64,000 nt of DNA from assembly GCA_037013495.1 (NCBI GenBank), contig CM072812.1, positions 61,598,938-61,662,937 of the forward strand, in the 5' to 3' direction. The stretch is from Hippophae tibetana. Lineage: Eukaryota; Streptophyta; Magnoliopsida; Rosales; Elaeagnaceae. The position numbers were made by a program, and so were the translations under genes. The notes under the pieces are model-generated. The model saw only the letters and a list, made by a program, of their open reading frames with translations. It was not told the DNA's origin and did not search any database. Below, in pieces: positions 49,164 to 62,400 of this stretch; positions within the stretch are counted from its first letter, which is position 1, and each line of letters starts with the position of its first letter.

Positions 49164-52100
49164 GGGACATGCTGCAACAATCTTATTTTTTTGAAAAACA
49201 AAGATATATTAACACACATAAAAAAAGGAACCAAAAAAAGATACAAAGAATTTAAAGAAAAGTATAAAAGGAAATCCAAAGATTAATACAACGACAACAA
49301 AATTGATAGAAAACGCACGTGATGAAGGATTAAATTTCTTTCTTTTTATTGTGAGTTTTCACTCAAGAATGAAAAAAACAATTAAATAATTATTGTTTTA
49401 AATCTAAAATTCAAAAACGGATAGATGAAGACATATAACCTTTTTTCTTGACCAAGGCTCTCATTCTAAATTATCTGTAACCTTTAGGTGAAAAACCTAG
49501 TAATTCAACGAAATATTAACGATTGAATTGCAAAGAACGTGGTTAAGATGATTAATAAAGAATCCTATAGAAAAAGAACCGAAAACAACGCAATAGGGTG
49601 ATACCAAAATTTATGACATAAGCAAGTTGTGTAAACAATGTAGTTTGGTTCCCAAATGTTGAGAAAAGAACTAATGCTTTGTTGCATTTTTAGAAATCGA
49701 AACGACCTTCCATATGATTTATTATAATAGCCGTGTCGATGCACGATTTAAAAATTTTAACTGTTTAACGTTGCAACCCCAATTAATAACTTCTTTGTTT
49801 TTTAAACTGTGACATGCTGCAACAATCTTATTTTTTTGAAAAACAAAGATATATTAACACACATAAAAAAAGGAACAAAAAAAAGATACAAAGAATTTAA
49901 AGAAAAGCATAAAAGTAAATCCAAAGATTAAAACAACGACAACAAAATTGATAGAAAACGCAAGGGATGAAGGATTAAATTTCTTTCTTTTTATTGTGAG
50001 TTTTGACTCAAGAATGAAAAAAACAATTAAATAATTATTGTTTTAAATCTAAAATTCAAAAACGGATAGATGAAGACATATAACTTATTTTCTTCACCAA
50101 GGCTCTCATTCTAAATTATTTGTAATGTTTAGGTGAACAAACAAGTAACTGAATTAAATATTAACAATTGAATTGGAAAGAAGGTGGTTAAGATGATTAA
50201 TATGGAATCCTTTAGAAAAAGAACCGAAAACAACGCAATAGGGTGAAACCAAAATTTCTGACATCAGTAAGTTGTGTAAACAATGGAGTTTGGGTTCCCA
50301 AATGTTGAGGATAGAACTAATGCTTTGTTGCATTTTTAGAAATCGTAACGACCTTCCATATGATTTATTATAATAGCAGTGTCAATGCATGATTTAAAAA
50401 TTTTAACAGTTTAACGTTGCAAACTTAATTAATAACTTCTTCGATTTTTAAACTGTGACATGCTGCAACAATCTTATTTTTTTGAAAAACAAAGATAGAT
50501 TAACACACATAAAAAAAGGAACAAAAAAAAGATACGAAGAATTTAAAGAAAACTATAAAAGGAAATCCAAAGATTAATACAACGACAACAAAATTGATAG
50601 AAAACGCAAGTGATGAAAGATTAAATTTCTTTCTTTTTATTGTGAGTTTTCATTCAAGAATGAAAAAAACAATTAAATAATTATTGTTTTAAATCTAAAA
50701 TTCAAAAACGGATAGATGAAGACATATAACCTTTTTTCTTGACCAAGGCTCTCATTCTAAATTATCTGTAACCTTAAGGTGAACAACCTAGTAATTCAAC
50801 GAAATATTAACGATTGAATTGCAAAGAACGTGGTTAAGATGATTAATAAAGAATCCTATAGAAAAAGAACCGAAAACAACGGAATATGGTGATACCAAAA
50901 CTTATGACATAAGCAAGTTGTGTAAACAATGTAGTTTGGTTCCCAAATGTTGAGAAAAGAATTAATGCTTTGTTGCATTTTTAGAAATCGAAACGACCTT
51001 CCATATGATTTATTATAATAGCCGTGTCGATGCACGATTTAAAAATTTTAACTGTTTAACGTTGCAACCCCAATTAATAACTTCTTTGTTTTTTAAACTG
51101 TGACATGCTGCAACAATCTTATTTTTTTGAAAAACAAAGATATATTAACACACATAAAAAAAGGAACAAAAAAAAGATACAAAGAATTTAAAGAAAAGCA
51201 TAAAAGTAAATCCAAAGATTAAAACAACGACAACAAAATTGATAGAAAACGCAAGGGATGAAGGATTAAATTTCTTTCTTTTTATTGTGAGTTTTGACTC
51301 AAGAATGAAAAAAACAATTAAATAATTATTGTTTTAAATCTAAAATTCAAAAACGGATAGATGAAGACATATAACTTATTTTCTTCACCAAGGCTCTCAT
51401 TCTAAATTATTTGTAACGTTTAGGTGAACAAACAAGTAACTGAATTAAATATTAACAATTGAATTGGAAAGAAGGTGGTTAAGATGATTAATATGGAATC
51501 CTTTAGAAAAAGAACCGAAAACAACGCAATATGGTGAAACTAAAATTTCTGACATCAGTAAGTTGTGTAAACAATGAAGTTTGGGTTCCCAAAAGTTGAG
51601 AATAGAACTAATGCTTTGTTGCATTTTTAGAAATCATAACGACCTTCCATATGATTTATTATAATAGCGGTGTCAATGCATGATTTAAAAATTTTAACAG
51701 TTTAACGTTGCAAACCCAATGAATAACTTCTTTGTTTTTTAAACTGTGACATGCTGCAACAATCTTATTTTTTTGAAAAACAAAGATAGAATAACACACA
51801 TAAAAAAAGGAACAAAAAAAAGATACGAAGAATTAAAAAAAAACTATAAAAGGAAATCCAAAGATTAATACAACGACAACAAAATTGATAGAAAACGCAA
51901 GTGATGAAAGATTAAATTTCTTTCTTTTTATTGTGAGTTTTCATTCAAGAATGAAAAAAACAATTAAATAATTATTGTTTTAAATCTAAAATTCAAAAAC
52001 GGATAGATGAAGACATATAACCTTTTTTCTTGACCAAGGCTCTCATTCTAAATTATCTGTAACCTTTAGGTGAACAACCTAGTAATTCAACGAAATATTA

Positions 52101-52390
52101 ACGATTGAATTGCAAAGAACGTGGTTAAGATGATTAATAAAGAATCCTATAGAAAAAGAACAGAAAACAACGCAATATGGTGATACCAAAATTTATGACA
52201 TAAGCAAGTTGTGTAAACAATGTAGTTTGGTTCCCAAATGTTGAGAAAAGAACTAATGCTTTGTTGCATTTTTAGAAATCGAAACGACCTTCCATATGAT
52301 TTATTATAATAGCCGTGTCGATGCACGATTTAAAATTTTTAACAGTTTAACGTTGCAACCCCAATTAATAACTTCTTTGTTTTTTAAACT
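49164..52390. repeat. Displaced copy of the 3227-bp pentamer
   Basis: GGGACATGC at 49164 and 52391 again gives 3227 bp, with the order beta, beta, alpha, beta, alpha. It carries the unit 2/3 variants AACGGAATATGG, CAATGAAGTTTGG and AGATAGAATAAC. The following monomer shares GATTTAAAATTTTTAAC with the one near 43.94 kb. The block is thus best explained as a copy of about 40.7-45.2 kb moved some 8.4 kb. Confidence 0.8.
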
Positions 52391-53035
52391 GGGACATGCT
52401 GCAACAATCTTATTTTTTTGAAAAACAAAGATATATTAACACACATAAAAAAAGGAACCAAAAAAAGATACAAAGAATTTAAAGAAAAGTATAAAAGGAA
52501 ATCCAAAGATTAATACAACGACAACAAAATTGATAGAAAACGCACGTGATGAAGGATTAAATTTCTTTCTTTTTATTGTGAGTTTTCACTCAAGAATGAA
52601 AAAAACAATTAAATAATTATTGTTTTAAATCTAAAATTCAAAAACGGATAGATGAAGACATATAACCTTTTTTCTTGACCAAGGCTCTCATTCTAAATTA
52701 TCTGTAACCTTTAGGTGAAAAACCTAGTAATTCAACGAAATATTAACGATTGAATTGCAAAGAACGTGGTTAAGATGATTAATAAAGAATCCTATAGAAA
52801 AAGAACCGAAAACAACGCAATAGGGTGATACCAAAATTTATGACATAAGCAAGTTGTGTAAACAATGTAGTTTGGTTCCCAAATGTTGAGAAAAGAACTA
52901 ATGCTTTGTTGCATTTTTAGAAATCGAAACGACCTTCCATATGATTTATTATAATAGCCGTGTCGATGCACGATTTAAAAATTTTAACAGTTTAACGTTG
53001 CAACCCCAATTAATAACTTCTTTGTTTTTTAAACT

Positions 53036-56000
53036 GGGACATGCTGCAACAATCTTATTTTTTTGAAAAACAAAGATATATTAACACACATAAAAAAAGG
53101 AACCAAAAAAAGATACAAAGAATTTAAAGAAAAGTATAAAAGGAAATCCAAAGATTAATACAACGACAACAAAATTGATAGAAAACGCACGTGATGAAGG
53201 ATTAAATTTCTTTCTTTTTATTGTGAGTTTTCACTCAAGAATGAAAAAAACAATTAAATAATTATTGTTTTAAATCTAAAATTCAAAAACGGATAGATGA
53301 AGACATATAACCTTTTTTCTTGACCAAGGCTCTCATTCTAAATTATCTGTAACCTTTAGGTGAAAAACCTAGTAATTCAACGAAATATTAACGATTGAAT
53401 TGCAAAGAACGTGGTTAAGATGATTAATAAAGAGTCCTATAGAAAAAGAACCGAAAACAACGCAATAGGGTGATACCAAAATTTATGACATCAGTAAGTT
53501 GTGTAAACAATGTAGTTTGGTTCCCAAATATTGAGAAAAGAACTAATGCTTTGTTGCGTTTTAAGAAATGGAAACGACCTTCCATATGATTTATTATAAT
53601 AGCCGTGTCGATGCACGATTTAAAAAATTTAACAGTTTAACGTTGCAACCCCAATTAATAACTTCTTTGTTTTTTAAACTGTGACATGCTGCAACAATCT
53701 TATTTTTTGAAAAACAAAGATATATTACCACACATAAAAAAAGGAACAAAAAAAAAGATACAAAGAATTTAAAGAAAAGTATAAAAGGAAATCCAAAGAT
53801 TAATACAACGACAACAAAATTGATAGAAAACGCAAGGGATGAAGGATTAAATTTCTTTCTTTTTATTGTGAGTTTTCACTCAAGAATGAAAAAAACAATT
53901 AAATAATTATTGTTTTAAATCTAAAATTCAAAAACGGATAGATGAAGACATATAACTTATTTTCTTCACCAAGGCTCTCATTCTAAATTATGTGTAACCT
54001 TTAGGTGAACAAACAAGTAACTCAATTAAATATTAACAATTGAATTGGAAAGAACGTGGTTAAGATGATTAATATGGAATCCTTTAGAAAAAGAACCGAA
54101 AACAACGCAATATGGTGGAACCGAAATTTCTGACATCAGTAAGTTGTGTAAACAATGGAGTTTGGGTTCCCAAATGTTGAGAATAGAACTAATGCTTTGT
54201 TGCATTTTTAGAAATCATAACGACCTTCCATATGATTTATTATAATAGCGGTGTTAATGCATGATTTAAAAATTTTAACAGTTTAACGTTGCAAACCCAA
54301 TGAATAACTTCTTTGTTTTTTAAACTGTGACATGCTGCAACAATCTTATTTTTTTGAAAAACAAAGATAGATTAACACACATAAAAAAAGGAACAAAAAA
54401 AAGATACGAAGAATTTAAAGAAAACTATAAAAGGAAATCCAAAGATTAATACAACGACAACAAAATTGATAGAAAACGCACGTGATGAAGGATTAAATTT
54501 CTTTCTTTTTATTGTGAGTTTTCATTCAAGAATGAAAAAAACAATTAAATAATTATTGGTTTAAATCTAAAATTCAAAAACGGATAGATGAAGACATATA
54601 ACCTTTTTTCTTGACCAAGGCTCTCATTCTAAATTATCTGTAACCTTTAGGTGAAAAACCTAGTAATTGAACGAAATATTAACGATTGAATTGCAAAGAA
54701 CGTGGTTAGAAGGATTAATAAGGAATCCTATAGAAAAAGAACCGAAAACAACGCAATAGGGTGATACCAAAATTTATGACATCAGTAAGTTATGTAAACA
54801 ATGTAGTTTGGTTCCCAAATGTTGAGAAAAGAACTAATGCTTTGTTGCGTTTTAAGAAATGGAAACGACCTTCCATATGATTTATTATAATAGCCGTGTC
54901 GATGCACGATTTAACAATTTTAACAGTTTAACGTTGCAACCCCAATTAATAACTTCTTTGTTTTTTAAACTGTGACATGCTGCAACAATCTTATTTTTTG
55001 AAAAACAAAGATATATTAACACACATAAAAAAAGGAACCAAAAAAAGATACAAAGAATTTAAATAAAAGTATAAAAGGAAATCCAAAGATTAATACAACG
55101 ACAACAAAATTGATAGAAAACGCAAGGGATGAAGGATTAAATTTCTTTCTTTTTATTGTGAGTTTTGACTCAAGAATGAAAAAAACAATTAAATAATTAT
55201 TGTTTTAAATCTAAAATTCAAAAACGGATAGATGAAGACATATAACTTATTTTCTTCACCAAGGCTCTCATTCTAAATTATGTGTAACCTTTAGGTGAAC
55301 AAACAAGTAACTCAATTAAATATTAAAAATTGAATTGGAAAGAACGTGGTTAAGATGATTAATATGGAATCCTTTAGAAAAAGAACCGAAAACAACGCAA
55401 TATGGTGGAACCGAAATTTCTGACATCAGTAAGTTGTGTAAACAATGGAGTTTGGGTTCCCAAATGTTGAGAATAGAACTAATGCTTTGTTGCATTTTTA
55501 GAAATAATAACGACCTTCCATATGATTTATTATAATAGCGGTGTCAATGCATGATTTAAAAATTTTAACAGTTTAACGTTGCAAACCCAATGAATAACTT
55601 CTTTGTTTTTTAAACTGTGACATGCTGCAACAATCTTATTTTTTTGAAAAACAAAGATAGATTAACACACATACAAAAAGGAACAAAAAAAAGATACGAA
55701 GAATTTAAAGAAAACTATAAAAGGAAATCCAAAAATTAATACAACGACAACAAAATTGATAGAAAACGCACGTGATGAAGGATTAAATTTCTTTCTTTTT
55801 ATTGTGAGTTTTCACTCAAGAATGAAAAAAACAATTAAATAATTATTGTTTTAAATCTAAAATTCAAAAACGGATAGATGAAGACATATAACCTTTTTTC
55901 TTGACCAAGGCTCTCATTCTAAATTATCTGTAACCTTTAGGTGAAAAACCTAGTAATTCAACGAAATATTAACGATTGAATTGCAAAGAACGTGGTTAAG

Positions 56001-59000
56001 ATGATTAATAAAGAATCCTATAGAAAAAGAACCGAAAACAACGCAATAGGGTGATACCAAAATTTATGACATAAGCAAGTTGTGTAAACAATGTAGTTTG
56101 GTTCCCAAATGTTGAGAAAAGAACTAATGCTTTGTTGCATTTTTAGAAATCGAAACGACCTTCCATATGATTTATTATAATAGCCGTGTCGATGCACGAT
56201 TTAAAAATTTTAACAGTTTAACGTTGCAACCCCAATTAATAACTTCTTTGTTTTTTAAACTGGGACATGCTGCAACAATCTTATTTTTTTGAAAAACAAA
56301 GATATATTAACACACATAAAAAAAGGAACCAAAAAAAGATACAAAGAATTTAAAGAAAAGTATAAAAGGAAATCCAAAGATTAATACAACGACAACAAAA
56401 TTGATAGAAAACGCACGTGATGAAGGATTAAATTTCTTTCTTTTTATTGTGAGTTTTCACTCAAGAATGAAAAAAACAATTAAATAATTATTGTTTTAAA
56501 TCTAAAATTCAAAAACGGATAGATGAAGACATATAACCTTTTTTCTTGACCAAGGCTCTCATTCTAAATTATCTGTAACCTTTAGGTGAAAAACCTAGTA
56601 ATTCAACGAAATATTAACGATTGAATTGCAAAGAACGTGGTTAAGATGATTAATAAAGAGTCCTATAGAAAAAGAACCGAAAACAACGCAATAGGGTGAT
56701 ACCAAAATTTATGACATCAGTAAGTTGTGTAAACAATGTAGTTTGGTTCCCAAATATTGAGAAAAGAACTAATGCTTTGTTGCGTTTTAAGAAATGGAAA
56801 CGACCTTCCATATGATTTATTATAATAGCCGTGTCGATGCACGATTTAAAAAATTTAACAGTTTAACGTTGCAACCCCAATTAATAACTTCTTTGTTTTT
56901 TAAACTGTGACATGCTGCAACAATCTTATTTTTTGAAAAACAAAGATATATTACCACACATAAAAAAAGGAACAAAAAAAAAGATACAAAGAATTTAAAG
57001 AAAAGTATAAAAGGAAATCCAAAGATTAATACAACGACAACAAAATTGATAGAAAACGCAAGGGATGAAGGATTAAATTTCTTTCTTTTTATTGTGAGTT
57101 TTGACTCAAGAATGAAAAAAACAATTAAATAATTATTGTTTTAAATCTAAAATTCAAAAACGGATAGATGAAGACATATAACTTATTTTCTTCACCAAGG
57201 CTCTCATTCTAAATTATGTGTAACCTTTAGGTGAACAAACAAGTAACTCAATTAAATATTAACAATTGAATTGGAAAGAACGTGGTTAAGATGATTAATA
57301 TGGAATCCTTTAGAAAAAGAACCGAAAACAACGCAATATGGTGGAACCGAAATTTCTGACATCAGTAAGTTGTGTAAACAATGGAGTTTGGGTTCCCAAA
57401 TGTTGAGAATAGAACTAATGCTTTGTTGCATTTTTAGAAATCATAACGACCTTCCATATGATTTATTATAATAGCGGTGTTAATGCATGATTTAAAAATT
57501 TTAACAGTTTAACGTTGCAAACCCAATGAATAACTTCTTTGTTTTTTAAACTGTGACATGCTGCAACAATCTTATTTTTTTGAAAAACAAAGATAGATTA
57601 ACACACATAAAAAAAGGAACAAAAAAAAGATACGAAGAATTTAAAGAAAACTATAAAAGGAAATCCAAAGATTAATACAACGACAACAAAATTGATAGAA
57701 AACGCACGTGATGAAGGATTAAATTTCTTTCTTTTTATTGTGAGTTTTCATTCAAGAATGAAAAAAACAATTAAATAATTATTGGTTTAAATCTAAAATT
57801 CAAAAACGGATAGATGAAGACATATAACCTTTTTTCTTGACCAAGGCTCTCATTCTAAATTATCTGTAACCTTTAGGTGAAAAACCTAGTAATTGAACGA
57901 AATATTAACGATTGAATTGCAAAGAACGTGGTTAGAAGGATTAATAAGGAATCCTATAGAAAAAGAACCGAAAACAACGCAATAGGGTGATACCAAAATT
58001 TATGACATCAGTAAGTTATGTAAACAATGTAGTTTGGTTCCCAAATGTTGAGAAAAGAACTAATGCTTTGTTGCGTTTTAAGAAATGGAAACGACCTTCC
58101 ATATGATTTATTATAATAGCCGTGTCGATGCACGATTTAACAATTTTAACAGTTTAACGTTGCAACCCCAATTAATAACTTCTTTGTTTTTTAAACTGTG
58201 ACATGCTGCAACAATCTTATTTTTTGAAAAACAAAGATATATTAACACACATAAAAAAAGGAACCAAAAAAAGATACAAAGAATTTAAATAAAAGTATAA
58301 AAGGAAATCCAAAGATTAATACAACGACAACAAAATTGATAGAAAACGCAAGGGATGAAGGATTAAATTTCTTTCTTTTTATTGTGAGTTTTCACTCAAG
58401 AATGAAAAAAACAATTAAATAATTATTGTTTTAAATCTAAAATTCAAAAACGGATAGATGAAGACATATAACTTATTTTCTTCACCAAGGCTCTCATTCT
58501 AAATTATGTGTAACCTTTAGGTGAACAAACAAGTAACTCAATTAAATATTAAAAATTGAATTGGAAAGAACGTGGTTAAGATGATTAATATGGAATCCTT
58601 TAGAAAAAGAACCGAAAACAACGCAATATGGTGGAACCGAAATTTCTGACATCAGTAAGTTGTGTAAACAATGGAGTTTGGGTTCCCAAATGTTGAGAAT
58701 AGAACTAATGCTTTGTTGCATTTTTAGAAATAATAACGACCTTCCATATGATTTATTATAATAGCGGTGTCAATGCATGATTTAAAAATTTTAACAGTTT
58801 AACGTTGCAAACCCAATGAATAACTTCTTTGTTTTTTAAACTGTGACATGCTGCAACAATCTTATTTTTTTGAAAAACAAAGATAGATTAACACACATAC
58901 AAAAAGGAACAAAAAAAAGATACGAAGAATTTAAAGAAAACTATAAAAGGAAATCCAAAAATTAATACAACGACAACAAAATTGATAGAAAACGCACGTG

Positions 59001-59487
59001 ATGAAGGATTAAATTTCTTTCTTTTTATTGTGAGTTTTCACTCAAGAATGAAAAAAACAATTAAATAATTGTTGTTTTAAATCTAAAATTCAAAAACGGA
59101 TAGATGAAGACATATAACCTTTTTTCTTGACCAAGGCTCTCATTCTAAATTATCTATAACCTTTAGGTAAACAACCTAGTAATTCAACGAAATATTAACG
59201 ATTGAATTGCAAAGAACGTGGTTAAGATGATTAATAAAGAATCCTATAGAAAAAGAACCGAAAACAACGCAATAGGGTGATACCAAAATTTATGACATCA
59301 GTAAGTTGTGTAAACAATGTAGTTTGGTTCCCAAATGTTGAGAAAAGAACTAATGCTTTGTTGCGTTTTTAGAAATCGAAACGACCTTCCATATGATTTA
59401 TTATAATAGCCGTGTCGATGCACGATTTAAAAATTTTAACAGTTTAATGTTGCAACCCCAATTAATAACTTCTTTGTTTTTTAAACT
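53036..59487. repeat. Second pentamer family, two tandem 3226-bp units
   Basis: GGGACATGC at 53036, 56262 and 59488 defines two 3226-bp units with the same cyclic alpha/beta order as the 34-44 kb pentamer but different private variants: ATATTACCACACAT, TTATTGGTTTAAATC, GGTTAGAAGGATTAATAAGG and GGTGGAACCGAAAT. The same variants are found at 45.2-49 kb and again near 63 kb. Confidence 0.82.
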
Positions 59488-62400
59488 GGGACATGCTGCA
59501 ACAATCTTATTTTTTTGAAAAACAAAGATATATTAACACACATAAAAAAAGGAACCAAAAAAAGATACAAAGAATTTAAAGAAAAGTATAAAAGGAAATC
59601 CAAAGATTAATACAACGACAACAAAATTGATAGAAAACGCACGTGATGAAGGATTAAATTTCTTTCTTTTTATTGTGAGTTTTCACTCAAGAATGAAAAA
59701 AACAATTAAATAATTATTGTTTTAAATCTAAAATTCAAAAACGGATAGATGAAGACATATAACCTTTTTTCTTGACCAAGGCTCTCATTCTAAATTATCT
59801 GTAACCTTTAGGTGAAAAACCTAGTAATTCAACGAAATATTAACGATTGAATTGCAAAGAACGTGGTTAAGATGATTAATAAAGAATCCTATAGAAAAAG
59901 AACCGAAAACAACGCAATAGGGTGATACCAAAATTTATGACATCAGTAAGTTGTGTAAACAATGTAGTTTGGTTCCCAAATGTTGAGAAAAGAACTAATG
60001 CTTTGTTGCGTTTTAAGAAATGGAAACGACCTTCCATATGATTTATTATAATAGCCGTGTCGATGCACGATTTAAAAATTTTAAGAGTTTAACGTTGCAA
60101 CCTCAATTAATAACTTCTTTGTTTTTTAAACTGTGACATGCTGCAACAATCTTATTTTTTGAAAAACAAAGATATTTTAACACACATAAAAAAAGGAACA
60201 AAAAAAAGATACAAAGAATTTAAAGAAAAGTATAAAAGGAAATCCAAAGATTAAAACAACGACAACAAAATTGATAGAAAACGCAAGGGATGAAGGATTA
60301 AATTTCTTTCTTTTTATTGTGAGTTTTCACTCAAGAATGAAAAAAACAATTAAATAATTATTGTTTTAAATCTAAAATTCAAAAACGGATAGATGAAGAC
60401 ATATAACTTATTTTCTTCACCAAGGCTCTCATTCTAAATTATGTGTAACCTTTAGGTGAACAAACAAGTAACTCAATTAAATATTAACAATTGAATTGGA
60501 AAGAACGTGGTTAAGATGATTAATATGGAATCCTTTAGAAAAAGAACCGAAAACAACGCAATATGGTGGAACCGAAATTTCTGACATCAGTAAGTTGTGT
60601 AAACAATGGAGTTTGGGTTCCCAAATGTTGAGAATAGAACTAATGCTTTGTTGCATTTTTAGAAATCATAACGACCTTCCATATGATTTATTATAATAGC
60701 GGTGTCAATGCATGATTTAAAAATTTTAACAATTTAACGTTGCAAACCCAATGAATAACTTCTTTGTTTTTTAAACTGTGACATGCTGCAACAATCTTAT
60801 TTTTTTGAAAAACAAAGATAGATTAACACACATACAAAAAGGAACAAAAAAAAGATACGAAGAATTTAAAGAAAACTATAAAAGGAAATCCAAAAATTAA
60901 TACAACGACAACAAAATTGATAGAAAACGCACGTGATGAAGGATTAAATTTCTTTCTTTTTATTGTGAGTTTTCACTCAAGAATGAAAAAAACAATTAAA
61001 TAATTGTTGTTTTAAATCTAAAATTCAAAAACGGATAGATGAAGACATATAACCTTTTTTCTTGACCAAGGCTCTCATTCTAAATTATCTATAACCTTTA
61101 GGTGAACAACCTAGTAATTCAACGAAATATTAACGATTGAATTGCAAAGAACGTGGTTAAGATGATTAATAAAGAATCCTATAGAAAAAGAACCGAAAAC
61201 AACGCAATAGGGTGATACCAAAATTTATGACATCAGTAAGTTGTGTAAACAATGTAGTTTGGTTCCCAAATGTTGAGAAAAGAACTAATGCTTTGTTGCG
61301 TTTTAAGAAATGGAAACGACCTTCCATATGATTTATTATAATAGCCGTGTCGATGCACGATTTAAAAATTTTAACAGTTTAACGTTGCAACCCCAATTAA
61401 TAACTTCTTTGTTTTTTAAACTGGGACATGCTGCAACAATCTTATTTTTTTGAAAAACAAAGATATATTAACACACATAAAAAAAGGAACCAAAAAAAGA
61501 TACAAAGAATTTAAAGAAAAGTATAAAAGGAAATCCAAAGATTAATACAACGACAACAAAATTGATAGAAAACGCACGTGATGAAGGATTAAATTTCTTT
61601 CTTTTTATTGTTAGTTTTCACTCAAGAATGAAAAAAACAATTAAATAATTATTGTTTTAAATCTAAAATTCAAAAACGGATAGATGAAGCCATATAACCT
61701 TTTTTCTTGACCAAGGCTCTCATTCTAAATTATCTGTAACCTTTAGGTGAAAAACCTAGTAATTCAACGAAATATTAACGATTGAATTGCAAAGAACGTG
61801 GTTAAGATGATTAATAAAGAATCCTATAGAAAAAGAACCGAAAACAACGCAATAGGGTTATACCAAAATTTATGACATCAGTAAGTTGTGTAAACAATGT
61901 AGTTTGGTTCCCAAATGTTGAGAAAAGAACTAATGCTTTGTTGCGTTTTAAGAAATGGAAACGACCTTCCATATGATTTATTATAATAGCCGTGTCGATG
62001 CACGATTTAAAAATTTTAACAGTTTAACGTTGCAACCCCAATTAATAACTTCTTTGTTTTTTAAACTGTGACATGCTGCAACAATCTTATTTTTTTAAAA
62101 AACAAAGATATATTAACACACATAAAAAAAGGAACCAAAAAAAGATACAAAGAATTTAAAGAAAAGTATAAAAGGAAATCCAAAGATTAAAACAACGACA
62201 ACAAAATTGATAGAAAACGCAAGGGATGAAGGATTAAATTTCTTTCTTTTTATTCTGAGTTTTCAGTCAAGAATGAAAAAAATAATTAAATAATTATTGT
62301 TTTAAATCTAAAATTCAAAAACGGATAGATGAAGACATATAACTTATTTTCTTCACCAAGGCTCTCATTCTAAATTATGTGTAACCTTTAGGTGAACAAA

